From an uncultured SAR86 cluster bacterium (GTDB lineage Bacteria; Pseudomonadota; Gammaproteobacteria; Magnimaribacterales; D2472), in assembly GCA_905181645.1 (NCBI GenBank), contig CAJIYN010000001.1, positions 372,001 through 436,000 on the forward strand: 64,000 nucleotides of DNA, in the 5' to 3' direction. Made by a program: the position numbers and the translations under genes. Positions 54,484 to 64,000 of the stretch are shown piece after piece. Position 1 is the stretch's first letter. Each line of letters opens with the position of its first letter. The notes under the pieces were generated by a model that was not told the origin of the DNA, did no database searches, and worked only from the letters and a program-made list of their open reading frames with translations.

Positions 54484-55072
54484 AAAGGATATTATTAATA
54501 GATTTTTCAATATATTCATCCCAATTATTAGTAGAAAGATTAATCATAATTTTAATTGGGTTTTCATTTAGTATCTGCAGACGCAATCTCAGTTTTTCTT
54601 AAGATACCCACTATCCCATGCATAAATGCCCATACAGATAATGCTTTTTCTTCAATAATCTCTTTTGATACATCACTATGTCCTAAATTAACAAGGTGAT
54701 CTTCTAAATTATTTTCTAAAGTCATGAAAGAGCTTGATTTAAAAGTGCAGGGTATTGGGTAAAACTTCCAAGAGAATTTCCAAACATCAAATCATATGTA
54801 TTTTGGTATTTCAAAGCAAAATCACAATACGCAAGACCATTTGCTAAGAAATTACTTGTTTTATTCATATCAAACTTTAAGGTGCAGTGTCAAGCTGCGA
54901 CTTCAGCCAGTAAATCTTCTTTAGTTTCAAAATGTCTATAAGGAGCGGTTTGCGATACATTTAACTGCTTGGCAAGATTTCTTAAACTTATATTTTCCCA
55001 GCCCGATTCCTCACAAGCCATGACTGCTTGCTGAATTAGATTTTCTTTTAAATTTCCGTGATGATATTTCAT
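54476..55072 (-). CDS. TetR-family repressor of the RND pump (frameshifted)
   Basis: The N-terminal helix-turn-helix reads ENLIQQAVMACEESGWENIS, then LRNLAKQLNVSQTAPYRHFE and TKEDLLAEVA, a standard TetR signature. After a break near 54890, the ligand-binding domain reads YCDFALKYQNTYDLMFGNSL and EIIEEKALSVWAFMHGIVGI (the W-x-x-x-HG motif of the C-terminal WHG domain). It is divergent from the RND operon, with two 19-base palindromes between them, so it most likely represses both itself and the pump. Confidence 0.9.
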
Positions 55073-55099
55073 TATTTCTTTATAATTTTAACAACTAAC

Positions 55100-55118
55100 A
55101 TGTTGACACTGTAAACAT
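55100..55118. promoter_or_regulatory. Predicted TetR operator 1
   Basis: ATGTTGACACTGTAAACAT, a 19-base palindrome, starting 28 bases upstream of the repressor start codon. Same pattern as operator 2 and as the tolC site at 22084. Confidence 0.8.
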
Positions 55119-55130
55119 ATTAATTATATT

Positions 55131-55149
55131 ATGTTTTCACTGTAAACAT
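55131..55149. promoter_or_regulatory. Predicted TetR operator 2
   Basis: ATGTTTTCACTGTAAACAT, centred 31 bases (about three helical turns) from operator 1 and 37 bases before the membrane fusion protein start codon. The right half CACTGTAAACAT is identical to that of operator 1. Confidence 0.8.
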
Positions 55150-55185
55150 TATTACTAAAAAGTCAAAGTATTACATGGTTAATTT

Positions 55186-56156
55186 ATGAACATATTTAAA
55201 AAAATATTTGTTATTTCTTGCTTGAGTATTCGTATTCCTAAGCCTTTATCCCTTGAGATACTAGAAGTTTCGATGTTTGATAGCTATAAAGTTACTAAGC
55301 AACTTCCTGGAAAATTATACGCTGTACAGCAATCTAAAGTTGCTTTCCAGATAGGTGGAAAAATACAAACTATAAGCGTTGATATTGGTGATAAAGTAGA
55401 AAAGGGCAGTGTGTTAGCCGAATTGGACAATAGAGAAATTTTGGCAAATTTAAATCAAGCAGATGCTAAATATAAATTAGCAGAACAACTATTAGAACGT
55501 TTTAAGGACTTAAAGGCGCAGGGGCATATATCAATTCAAGAGCTAGATAAGGCTGAATCTGATTTTGCAGTTGCCAAATCCCAACAAGATTTTTATCAAG
55601 TAAAGCTAGAGCAAACAAAAATATTAGCTCCTTTTAATGGGTTGATCCAAAGCAGATATTTAGATGAAGGAACAGTAATAAATCCTGGCCTTCCAATTTT
55701 AGAAATTTTAGATTCAGAGAAAGTAGAGGCGCATATTGCAATGCCATTAAATTTAGTTAATAAAGTTTCTTTAAAACAAACTTATGCATTTTGATATCAG
55801 AGGAATATCCGCAAAGGCTAAATTAGAGAGACTGGCTCCTATGTCAACTGGAGGCTCCAATAATAGATTAGCAATTTTTGAATTTAATACTTTTTTTGTT
55901 CCTGGGGCAGTAATCAATCTTGAGCTTGAAATTTATGAGAATGCTCGTGGAACTTGGATCCCTATTAATTAAATATTTAATAGAAAATGGCTTTGTTGAT
56001 AAAGACTATATAGCTCAGTCTAATAAAATAATTAAAGATATTAAGTTAAATAATGAGCAAGAAACTAATGCTTTTGTTTCAGGTACATTAAAAAATGGAG
56101 ATCAAGTCATCAAAGGCGGAGCAACAAAAGTAATAGAAGGACAGTTAATTAATTAA
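55186..56156 (+). CDS. RND efflux membrane fusion protein (frameshifted)
   Basis: Periplasmic adaptor linking the RND pump to the outer-membrane channel. After the N-terminal signal region it shows PGKLYAVQQSKVAFQIGGKI, the lipoyl half VDIGDKVEKGSVLAELDNRE, a coiled-coil hairpin (LAEQLLERFKDLKAQGHISI, then QELDKAESDFAVAKSQQDFY), the second lipoyl half KILAPFNGLIQSRYLDEGTV and the beta-barrel and membrane-proximal parts with NGDQVIKGGATKVIEGQ. Breaks near 55790 and 55965. It is 2 bases upstream of the permease. Confidence 0.92.
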
Positions 56157-56158
56157 TA

Positions 56159-59100
56159 ATGAATTTGGTTAACATTTTTATAGATCGACCTAGAATTTTA
56201 ATACTTACTTTAGTATTTATTTTACTGGCTGGCGCTTCTTCTTATATTTCGATACCAAGACAAGAAAATCCCGAACTGGCTCAAAGATGGGCATCTGTAA
56301 TAGTTATTGATCCTGGATCTTCTGCAGCAAGACTTGAAACGCAAGTTATAACTAAACTTGAATCTGGACTTCAAGAAATCATCGAAATTAAAGAACTAGA
56401 TGTAAATATTCAAGCAGGCTTTGCCCAAATGCTAGTTGAGCTAAAAGACTCTGTACCCTTTGATTTAATTGAAGCAACTTGGTCTGAAGTTCTTGATAAA
56501 ATTTCTCTGGTAGAGCCTTCTCTGCCCAAAAGTGCTTCTGTAGAATTAGTACGTTCTTCTGGCCCACCAATTTCTGTTCTCTATGCTTTAACTTGGAAAG
56601 GTGAGGGTGAAGCACCAATTATACTAATGTCCAGGCTCGGCGATGAATTAAGAAGAAAATTAGCTTTTGTTGATAATACTGAAAGAACCAATTTATTTGG
56701 TTTAGCTGATGAAGAAGTTTTAGTTGAAATAGATACTGAAAAATTAGCTCTACTTAATCTATCCCTGGCTCAAGTCAGCCAAGCTATAGGAAACTATGAT
56801 AGCAAGAGACCTATTGGAAAAACTTCTGATTCAAATAATGAAATTTTATTAAAAGTTAAAGAGAATTTATTAAATGTATCTCAAATCAAAGATTTACCTA
56901 TTCAAGTTATTGATGGATATGGCGTTATAAGACTTCAAGATATTGCTAGTGTTTCAAAGCAACCTTATACCCCTATTGAGGATATAGCTTTAAGTAATGG
57001 CAAAAAAAGCAGTTCTGGTTGATGTAAGAGGATCTTTTAACCAAAGGGTAGATCTTTATGTTGATCAAACAGACAAAGTTGCAAATGCATTTAAGGAGAT
57101 TCTGCCAGATGAAATTATTTTAGAGAATATTTATAGCGAATCTTTTTATACCAAAAAGATGTTCAATACATTGACCAATAGTGTACTTTCTGCAATTGCC
57201 CTGGTACTTCTTATAAGCTTCTTTCTTTTAGGTTTTAGAGCAGCGTTAATTGTTAGTGCAATATTACCTTTTACCATTTCAATGGTATTAATAGGCTGCA
57301 GGTTTCTTGAAATGCCTCTTCATCAAACATCAATAACAGGAATTATTATTGCTCTTGGTTTATTAATTGATAATGGAATAATTGTTGTTGAAGATTACAA
57401 GCATAGGCGTTCTTCTGGATTAGAGCCTAGGGATGCAATTAATAAGACTATTCATCAACTTGTTGTTCCATTGTTAGCAGCCACTTTTACTACTGTATTT
57501 GCTTTTCTTCCAATTGCCACTGGCGAGGGATCAAGCACAGAATTTGTTGGAGGTATGGCAGTAACAGTTATTTTGGCAATTACTTCATCTTTATTTTTAG
57601 CATTAACAATTGTGCCAGTCATGATGGCTTATTTAGAAAAAGCTTTTTTCAATAAAATATCTTTTAATCAAAATGGTTATTCAAATAAAATGTTACTTGA
57701 TAAATATAGAGCATTGCTTTCTTGGGCATACTTCAAACCAAGAAGAGCTTTGGGGATAGCTTTATTTTTACCTATCCTAGGTTTTGCTTTATTTAATACA
57801 TTGCCAAGAGATTTTTTTCCTGCTCAAGATAGGAATATGTTTAGAGTGACCATTGAGTTACCGACCAATTCAACTACGCTAGAAACTGAAAAAAAAGTTT
57901 ATGAAATTCGTGAGCAGATTTTAAAGACAGGCATAGTGGAAAGTGATGTTTGGTTTATTGGTAGAATGTTACCTCGTATTCTTTATAACGTAGTTGCAGG
58001 TGACTCTAAGACGGGATCAAATCATATTGCTGAAGGAGTGTATTTCTCCTCTAGCTTTAATGCCATGATGCCAATTCTTCCTGATTTAGCAAAGCAACTT
58101 TCCAAAGCTAATCCAGATATCGAGGTTAGAGTAGATAAATTCTATTCGGGTCCACCAGTTTTTGCAGCCATAGATTATGCAATTAAGGGTGATGATCCAG
58201 AAATACTACAACTGCTTGGAGAAAAACTAGAGCTTATTATTAGCAGGGCTCCAAATATAAGCTCAACAAATGCAGCACTTTCTTCTTATGAAACAAATAT
58301 AGAAATTGATTTAAATAATTCTAATATGGCTTTGTCCTCAAAACAAATGGAAGCTATTTTAATTGAACTTGCTGCTGCCAATAACGGCATAGTTGTCGGT
58401 TCTATGCTTGACGGAAATAAAGATCTACCAATAAGAGTAAAAAGTTTAGGGGGAGTTAATTCATCTATAGAAAACATTGGCATGCTTACTTTATCTGGGC
58501 CAGCTAGTCTTGATTATGTAGAGAGTTTTGGTCAAACCTCTTTGACTAGAACCTCAGAGTTTATACAACGAAATAATGGAGAAAAAAAGAATAGTGTTCA
58601 AGGTAAGATATGGACAGGTACATTAGCATCTGGAGTTGAATCCTCTATTAAAAATGAAATAGAAGCTTTTAAAGAATCTTTACCAGCTGGATATACTTTG
58701 GAGTCAGATGGTGAAGCTGATACTGCTGCAGAATCTCAAGGACAGATTATCTCATCAGCTGCTATATTTTTTGTTTTAATTATCATTGGTTTAGTAGCTG
58801 CATTGAATTCATTTACCCAGGCTGGAATTATTCTTTCTGTAGCTATTTTATGTGTTGGCCTTTCTTTTGTTGGCTTGGTTGTCGGACAACAAAACTATGG
58901 ATTTATTGCTACAGTTGGAGCAATTGGACTTGCAGGATTAGCTATTAATGACTCTATTGTAGTCTTGTCACATATAAAAGAAGAGGCAGAAAAAGCTTAT
59001 CTAAGGCTCAATTAGTAGAGATTGTTATTCGATCTACTCGACATGTTTTAACAACATCTGCTACAACCATTGGAGGCTTTCTTCCTCTTTTGTTTGCAAG

Positions 59101-59215
59101 TTTATTCTTTAGACCTTTAGCATGGGGAATGGTAGTTGGAGTTATTGGTTCATCGATAATTGCTGTTTTTTATATACCAGCTATGTTTATTTATCTTAAG
59201 AAGATAAAGATTTAA
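56159..59215 (+). CDS. RND-family efflux permease (frameshifted)
   Basis: Proton-driven multidrug-type exporter, about 1018 residues. Starts MNLVNIFIDRPRILILTLVF, with PRQENPE in the first periplasmic loop. The TM4 proton relay is ITGIIIALGLLIDNGIIVVE: it has one Asp in LIDN where AcrB has the D407-D408 pair. TM5 and TM6 follow (PLLAATFTTVFAFLPIATGE), and TM10-12 close with GAIGLAGLAINDSIVVLSHI. The final block TSATTIGGFLPLLFASLFFR lies after a break at 59010; another is near 57010. It has no outer-membrane channel gene in the operon. Confidence 0.94.
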
Positions 59216-59293
59216 TAAATAAGATTGATAGTTTTTTACTATATTAAAAAAAAATAATTCTGACATACTGCAGAACCTAATACCAGATATTAT

Positions 59294-59667
59294 ATGAATC
59301 AAAGAAAAGACATAGCAAACGCCAAAATAAAGCATGTATTAGATCACTCTATATATGATCAAGTGATATAGCAGATTCAATGAGGTACTTTCAAGAAACA
59401 GCTTACAGATTCCATTTCCTTTTGGCCTTTATGTACGAAATAATTAAAGGAAAAGAGTTCACTCAAGAAGATGCAATTCAAGTAGTCCCGGTAAAAATTG
59501 CTTCAAGAGCAACCAGGGTAAACGAATTAAAGAAAGCAGTTAAGGCTGGCTTTATTATTGAAGAGCGTTCAACTAAAGATAAAAGGGCAAGAATGTATAA
59601 GCCTTCAGATGAAATGTTTAGCGATTTCTTAAATCTTTGCGATGGAGTTTTCTTTCCAAAAATTTAA
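59294..59667 (+). CDS. MarR-like winged-helix protein (frameshifted)
   Basis: Small helical DNA-binding protein. The start MNQRKDIANAKIKHVLDHSI is joined by an indel near 59365 to DIADSMRYFQETAYRFHFLL. A winged helix follows: VVPVKIASRATRVNELKKAV (recognition helix) and EERSTKDKRARMYKPSDEMF (the wing, with the MarR-type D-x-R-x-x-x-Y pattern). It lies 78 bases downstream of the permease. Target unknown. Confidence 0.65.
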
Positions 59668-59675
59668 AGATTGTC

Positions 59676-60480
59676 TTATGAGCCTGGATTCATACCAATG
59701 ATTGACTTCCATGACCAAGTAGCTTCTTTAGAACTATTGGAAAAAGTGAACCGTTTTGCCGAAATTTTTTGAGTATCTTCATATAGCTCTGTATAACCCA
59801 GTGCTTGGTAGGAAGTTGATAATATTTTAAAAGAATCTAAATCCTCACTTGAATTAGGGATATTTTCAATAACATAATTAGCCAAAGGAATTTTCTTTTG
59901 ATCTTCCCATTGGTAATAATCTGCTGCAGCTAATTCGCCACTTGCGATAAGATTTCTTAAATAAACAATTCTTTGATTTGCATAAGATGCATATTGGCTG
60001 TCAGGAAATCTTGTAAGAAATTCTGTGAGTTCCGAAAAAGAATCTTTAGCACCTGATATATCCCTATTTGATAGATCAGTGTCTGTCATTCTTACAATAA
60101 AGCTATTATCTCTCGTATAGCTAGAAAGGCCTTTCATAAAATATGCATAATCAATATTTGGATGTCTTGGATGTAATCTAATAAATCTTTCTGCACTTGA
60201 ATGAGAAGCTTCATTCTCTGAATTCATAAAATATGCATAAATCAATTCAGATTGAGCTTGCTCTGCATATCGTCCAAAAGGATACTGACTCTCTATTGCA
60301 GTTAAAGAATCAATCGCACCAAAATAATTACCAGCTTTCATTCTTCTCTGAGCTTGGTCATAATATATTTTCTCAGGTCGCTCAATTTCTTGCTGGTCAC
60401 TATTACACCCTAGAAAGTATTAAAGAAGAGGCAATAACACTTATACTTAGATAAATTATAGAAACTGTTTTTTTATTCAT
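59676..60480 (-). CDS. bamD: Outer-membrane assembly lipoprotein BamD (frameshifted)
   Basis: Essential lipoprotein of the beta-barrel assembly machine. Start MNKKTVSIIYLSISVIASSL with a lipobox L-G-C at the break near 60415, then tetratricopeptide-like repeats: RRMKAGNYFGAIDSLTAIES, YPFGRYAEQAQSELIYAYFM, RFIRLHPRHPNIDYAYFMKG and DSQYASYANQRIVYLRNLIA. Length about 265 residues fits. Divergent from rluD (77-base gap), the standard neighbour in Gammaproteobacteria. Confidence 0.95.
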
Positions 60481-60557
60481 AATAGCTATTTTACATTTAT
60501 TATTGGTAATTAAGCTTTAAATTTATTATTTAGATAAAAAAATTACATTAAAGTTCA

Positions 60558-61490
60558 ATGACAAATTTATTAAAAGTTTTAGAAAGTGATAACAAGATGC
60601 GACTAGATGTCGTAGCAGCAAGAATGTTTCCAAATTTTTCCAGAACTCAATTAAAAAAATGGATCCTTCAAGGAAGAGTCTTGGTTAATGGTGAAATCTG
60701 TATGCCAAAAGATTCTGTATATGAAGGAGATGAGGTTGAGATTGATCCAATAGAGGAGGTGAAAGTTTCGTGGGGCCCTGAAGATATTCAATTTGAGGTT
60801 TGCTATGAAGAAGAAGACTTTCTTATTGTAAACAAACCATTTGGATTAGTAATGCATCCTGGATCTGGTTGTTATAATGGCACTCTAGCTAATGGATTAT
60901 TATACAAATACCCTCAACTGATAAATTTACCAAGAAGTGGCATAGTTCATAGATTAGATAAAGATACATCTGGAGTTTTAGTCGTAGCCAAAACAGAATC
61001 ATTTAGAAATTATTTCATTCAAGAAATGCAAGAAAGAAAAGTTATTAAAAAATATATTGCTATATCTGTAGGAGAGACTATTGGAAGTTTTGAAATAAAT
61101 GAACCAATAGGAAGAGATCCTAAAAATAGGACAAAAATGACTATAAGACATGATGGAAAGGAGTCTATTTCCTTTATAAAATTAATCAATAAATATAATG
61201 GCTATGCAGTATTAGAATGTAAATTAGAAACTGGCAGAACCCATCAAATCAGAGTTCATTTAGCTTCAAAAAACTTACCTATCATTGGTGACTCTACCTA
61301 TAATGCTAGAAAGAGAATAGCTAAGAATTCTTCACCAGAATTAATTAAATATATTCGAGAATTTCCTAGACAGGCTCTTCATGCTACTCATATTTCCTTT
61401 TGTCATCATAAATCAAAAGAGATATTTGAATGGTCAGTTGAGATGCCTCAAGACATGAAGAAATTAGAAAAAGCCATTATTACTGGTTGA
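60558..61490 (+). CDS. rluD: 23S rRNA pseudouridine synthase RluD
   Basis: Modifies U1911, U1915 and U1917 of 23S rRNA. Intact, 310 residues. N-terminal S4 domain (RLDVVAARMFPNFSRTQLKK, then GRVLVNGEICMPKDSVYEGD), catalytic Asp in GIVHRLDKDTSGVLVVAKT, then ETGRTHQIRVHLASKNLPII and RQALHATHISFCH. Acts on the same helix 69 as RlmH at 32 kb. Confidence 0.96.
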   Translation: MTNLLKVLESDNKMRLDVVAARMFPNFSRTQLKKWILQGRVLVNGEICMPKDSVYEGDEVEIDPIEEVKVSWGPEDIQFEVCYEEEDFLIVNKPFGLVMHPGSGCYNGTLANGLLYKYPQLINLPRSGIVHRLDKDTSGVLVVAKTESFRNYFIQEMQERKVIKKYIAISVGETIGSFEINEPIGRDPKNRTKMTIRHDGKESISFIKLINKYNGYAVLECKLETGRTHQIRVHLASKNLPIIGDSTYNARKRIAKNSSPELIKYIREFPRQALHATHISFCHHKSKEIFEWSVEMPQDMKKLEKAIITG

Positions 61491-61576
61491 TTTTGGTTTA
61501 AAGAATATTACAAAAGACTTGTTTTTTGCATCATAAAATAATATAAACCTCATTCTTATAGATTTTTTAGGTCCAA

Positions 61577-63317
61577 GTGAAACTTTCTGGTGGCGACATG
61601 TTGATGAGGGCCCTTCGTGAAGAAGGAGTCAAGTTTATCTTTGGTTATCCAGGGGGCGCAGCCCTGCACATCTATGATGCAATTTTCAGACAGAAAAAAA
61701 TTGAACATATCTTAGTAAGGCATGAGCAAGGTGCTACCCATGCAGCTGATGGATATGCAAGAGCTACCGGCAAGCCCGGAGTTGTTATGTCACATCTGGT
61801 CCAGGAGCAACAAATGCTATCACTGGTCTAGCTACAGCTTATATGGATTCTATTCCTTTAATAGTTGTATCTGGTCAGGTTGCTAGTCACTTAATTGGAA
61901 CAGATGCTTTTCAGGAAACCGACATGATTGGAGTATCGAGGCCAATTGTTAAACATAGTTATACTGTTTTTGATGCCAAAGATATTCCAAAAACAATTAA
62001 AGAAGCATTTCTATGTTGCTACATCGGGGAGGCCTGGACCGGTTGTTATTGATATTCCAAAGGACATGACTGCCCCTGAAAATTTATTTGAATATAAATA
62101 TCCTGCATAGGTAAGCTATGAGATCTTATAATCCACCCGTAGAGCCAGAACAAGAACAGATTCAAAGAGCAGTTGATGCTATTTTTGAAGCGAAACAACC
62201 AGTTATATATGCTGGAGGTGGTGCAATTAACAGCAACGCATCTTCAGAACTTTATGAATTGAATGAAATTTTAAATATACCAGTTACGAATACACTAATG
62301 GGACTAGGTGTTTATCCAGCAACTGATTCTAGATTTCATGGGTATGTTGGGAATGCATGGAACATATCAAGCAAATATGGCAATGCATAATGCTGACTTA
62401 ATTTTAGCAATTGGTGCTACGTTTTGATGATCGTATTACTAATACGCCTTCAAAATTTGCTCCAGATGCAAGAATTATTCATATAGATGTAGATCCAGCA
62501 TCTATATCAAAAATTATTAATGCAGATATTCCAATTGTTGGACAAGTTAATGAGTTCATTGATGCTCTTATCAAAGAAATAAAAGGTCTAAAATAAAGAT
62601 AGACTCTGAAGCTGTCAGCAAATGGAATGATCAAATTAAAGCATGGAGCAGCATTGCATGGCTTGGATCATGAAATGTATTTAAAAAAATCTAAATCTAA
62701 ATTAATCATGCCTCAAGAAGTAGTTCAGCAGGTATATAGAGTTACTAAAGGGGATGCCTATGTCACTTCTGATGTTGGACAGCATCAAATGTTTGCAGCT
62801 CAGTATTATCATTTTAATAAACCGAGGCGTTGGATTAATTCTGGAGGGCTTGGAACTATGGGTTATGGCTTACCTTCTGCTATGGGAGTTAAATTAGCAT
62901 TTCCAAATAAAGAAGTAGTCTGCGTCACAGGCGAGGGAAGTATTCAAATGTGTATTCAAGAACTATCAACATGCTTGCAATACGGCCTACCGGTAAAGAT
63001 TATTAATATAAATAATCAAGTTTTTAGGAATGGTAAGACAATGGCAAGACATGAATTATAGCGGTAGATATGCAGCAAGCACTTATGAAGAATCACTTCC
63101 TGACTTTGTTAAATTAGCTGAAGCATATGGCCACAAAGGATTTAAAGTTACACAGAGAAATAAATTAGGACCAACACTAGAAAAAGCATTTGCTTTAAAA
63201 GATCAACTTGTATTTGTTGATGTTTATGTTGATCAATCAGAACACGTATACCCAATGCTGGTTTCTCCAAATGGAAGTATGCAGGATATGTGGTTATCAA
63301 GAGGCAAAAAAACGTGA
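61577..63317 (+). CDS. ilvI: Acetolactate synthase large subunit (frameshifted)
   Basis: ThDP- and FAD-dependent first common step of branched-chain amino acid synthesis. A GTG start gives [20 protein letters not shown]; the catalytic Glu is in [20 protein letters not shown]; then [36 protein letters not shown] and [20 protein letters not shown] with the ThDP motif [20 protein letters not shown]. The NNQ...[11 protein letters not shown] block spans a break at 63035. Five or so breaks, no foreign piece. The stop overlaps ilvH by 4 bases. Confidence 0.95.
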
Positions 63318-63803
63318 AAAGAGTTTTAGCAATGCTTGTTGAAAATAAGCCAGGTGCTCTTGCAAGGGTAGTTGGACTATTTCACCAAAGAGGATATAAC
63401 ATTGAATCGTTAAATGTAGCCCCGGTAGATGATGGATCTTATTCAAGATTAACAGTTACTACCAGAGGCTCTGAGATCTGCTGTTGAGCAAATCACCAAA
63501 CAAATTAATAAAATAATTGACGTTATTAAAGTTTCAGATTTAACTGAAGGCGAACACCATGAATATGAATTTATTCTTATAAAATATAATAAATTTAAAT
63601 TAACACCAAAAATTCAGAAAACACTGAAGCCCCTCAGTGGCAAGGTATTAGAAAAAAATATAAAAGTAATTGTAATGTCCGCATTTGGGCCATCGAGTGA
63701 TATAGAAAAAGCAATCAAGACTATAGGTAAATCTAATTTGCTAGAAATTGCCAGATCTGGATGCTTAGGCCTTCATGAAGGGGAAAAAGTTTTAAAAATT
63801 TAG
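63314..63803 (+). CDS. ilvH: Acetolactate synthase regulatory subunit (frameshifted)
   Basis: Feedback-sensing (valine) small subunit. A GTG start gives [20 protein letters not shown] and GLFHQRGYNIESLNVAPVDD, the ACT domain, then RLTVTTRGSE; after a break near 63478, QITKQINKIIDVIKVSDLTE and the C-terminal half ending EIARSGCLGLHEGEKVLKI. About 162 residues as in IlvH. Confidence 0.94.

Positions 63804-64000
<197 letters not shown>

Overview
The window reads as an AT-rich chromosomal segment of a marine gammaproteobacterium, most likely of the SAR86 clade. The evidence is a SAR86-type green proteorhodopsin, a TPP-riboswitch / TonB receptor / PnuC-type thiamine uptake cassette, very short intergenic gaps, many 1-17 base gene overlaps, and conserved gammaproteobacterial gene orders (mrdA-rodA-mltB-dacA-dat; leuS-lptE-holA; dsbD-aroQ-accB-accC; hemC-hemD; ilvI-ilvH-ilvC; parE-parC). 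No rRNA, CRISPR, insertion sequence or complete prophage was found.

Layout. 1-3.8 kb: M23-type cell wall peptidase (cut by the left edge) and putA. 3.9-9.2 kb: tyrS, an FKBP lipoprotein, a PsiE-like protein, tRNA-Ile, pssA, psd, a P-loop kinase plus nucleotidyltransferase pair and a YciC-like membrane protein. 9.2-19.4 kb is the accessory part: S9 peptidase, NAD formate dehydrogenase, TPP-riboswitch thiamine cassette, an unknown gene with four upstream repeats, nitroreductase, proteorhodopsin and an SGNH hydrolase. 19.4-32.6 kb: coaD, mutM, tolC, parE, parC, argD, a phosphofructokinase, mpl, a LON-domain protein, rsfS and rlmH. 32.6-42.3 kb: the elongasome / peptidoglycan cluster facing holA, lptE and leuS. 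42.3-54.5 kb: accC, accB, aroQ, dsbD fragment, esterase, YejF-like ABC ATPase, ilvD, hemB, trxA, rho, hemD, hemC, rsmD and a DUF4399 protein. 54.5-64 kb: a TetR-controlled RND efflux pump, a MarR-like gene, bamD, rluD and the start of ilvI-ilvH-ilvC.

Two properties of the sequence dominate. First, most genes longer than about 600 bases are split by single-base indels, including essential ones such as leuS, parC and ilvI; this looks like uncorrected long-read error rather than gene decay, so genes are annotated across their frameshifts. Second, at a dozen or so places a stretch of about 50-300 bases inside a gene has been replaced by an unrelated coding fragment. Some fragments are recognisable: SdpI-like and ExbD/TolR-like pieces in putA, FabG in mrdA, GlmS in holA, penicillin acylase in leuS, acyl-CoA synthetase in yejF and ribosomal protein S14 in ilvD. 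The host gene loses sequence at each site. The likeliest explanation is chimeric joins in assembly or amplification, but every junction is listed so it can be tested.

The best regulatory observations are: a 19-base palindrome that occurs twice between the tetR-type gene and its RND pump and once 51 bases upstream of the distant tolC gene, suggesting one regulator controls pump and outer-membrane channel; a perfect 7-1-7 Fur-type palindrome just downstream of a candidate -10 element of the proteorhodopsin gene; and a TPP aptamer whose end abuts the start codon of the TonB receptor.
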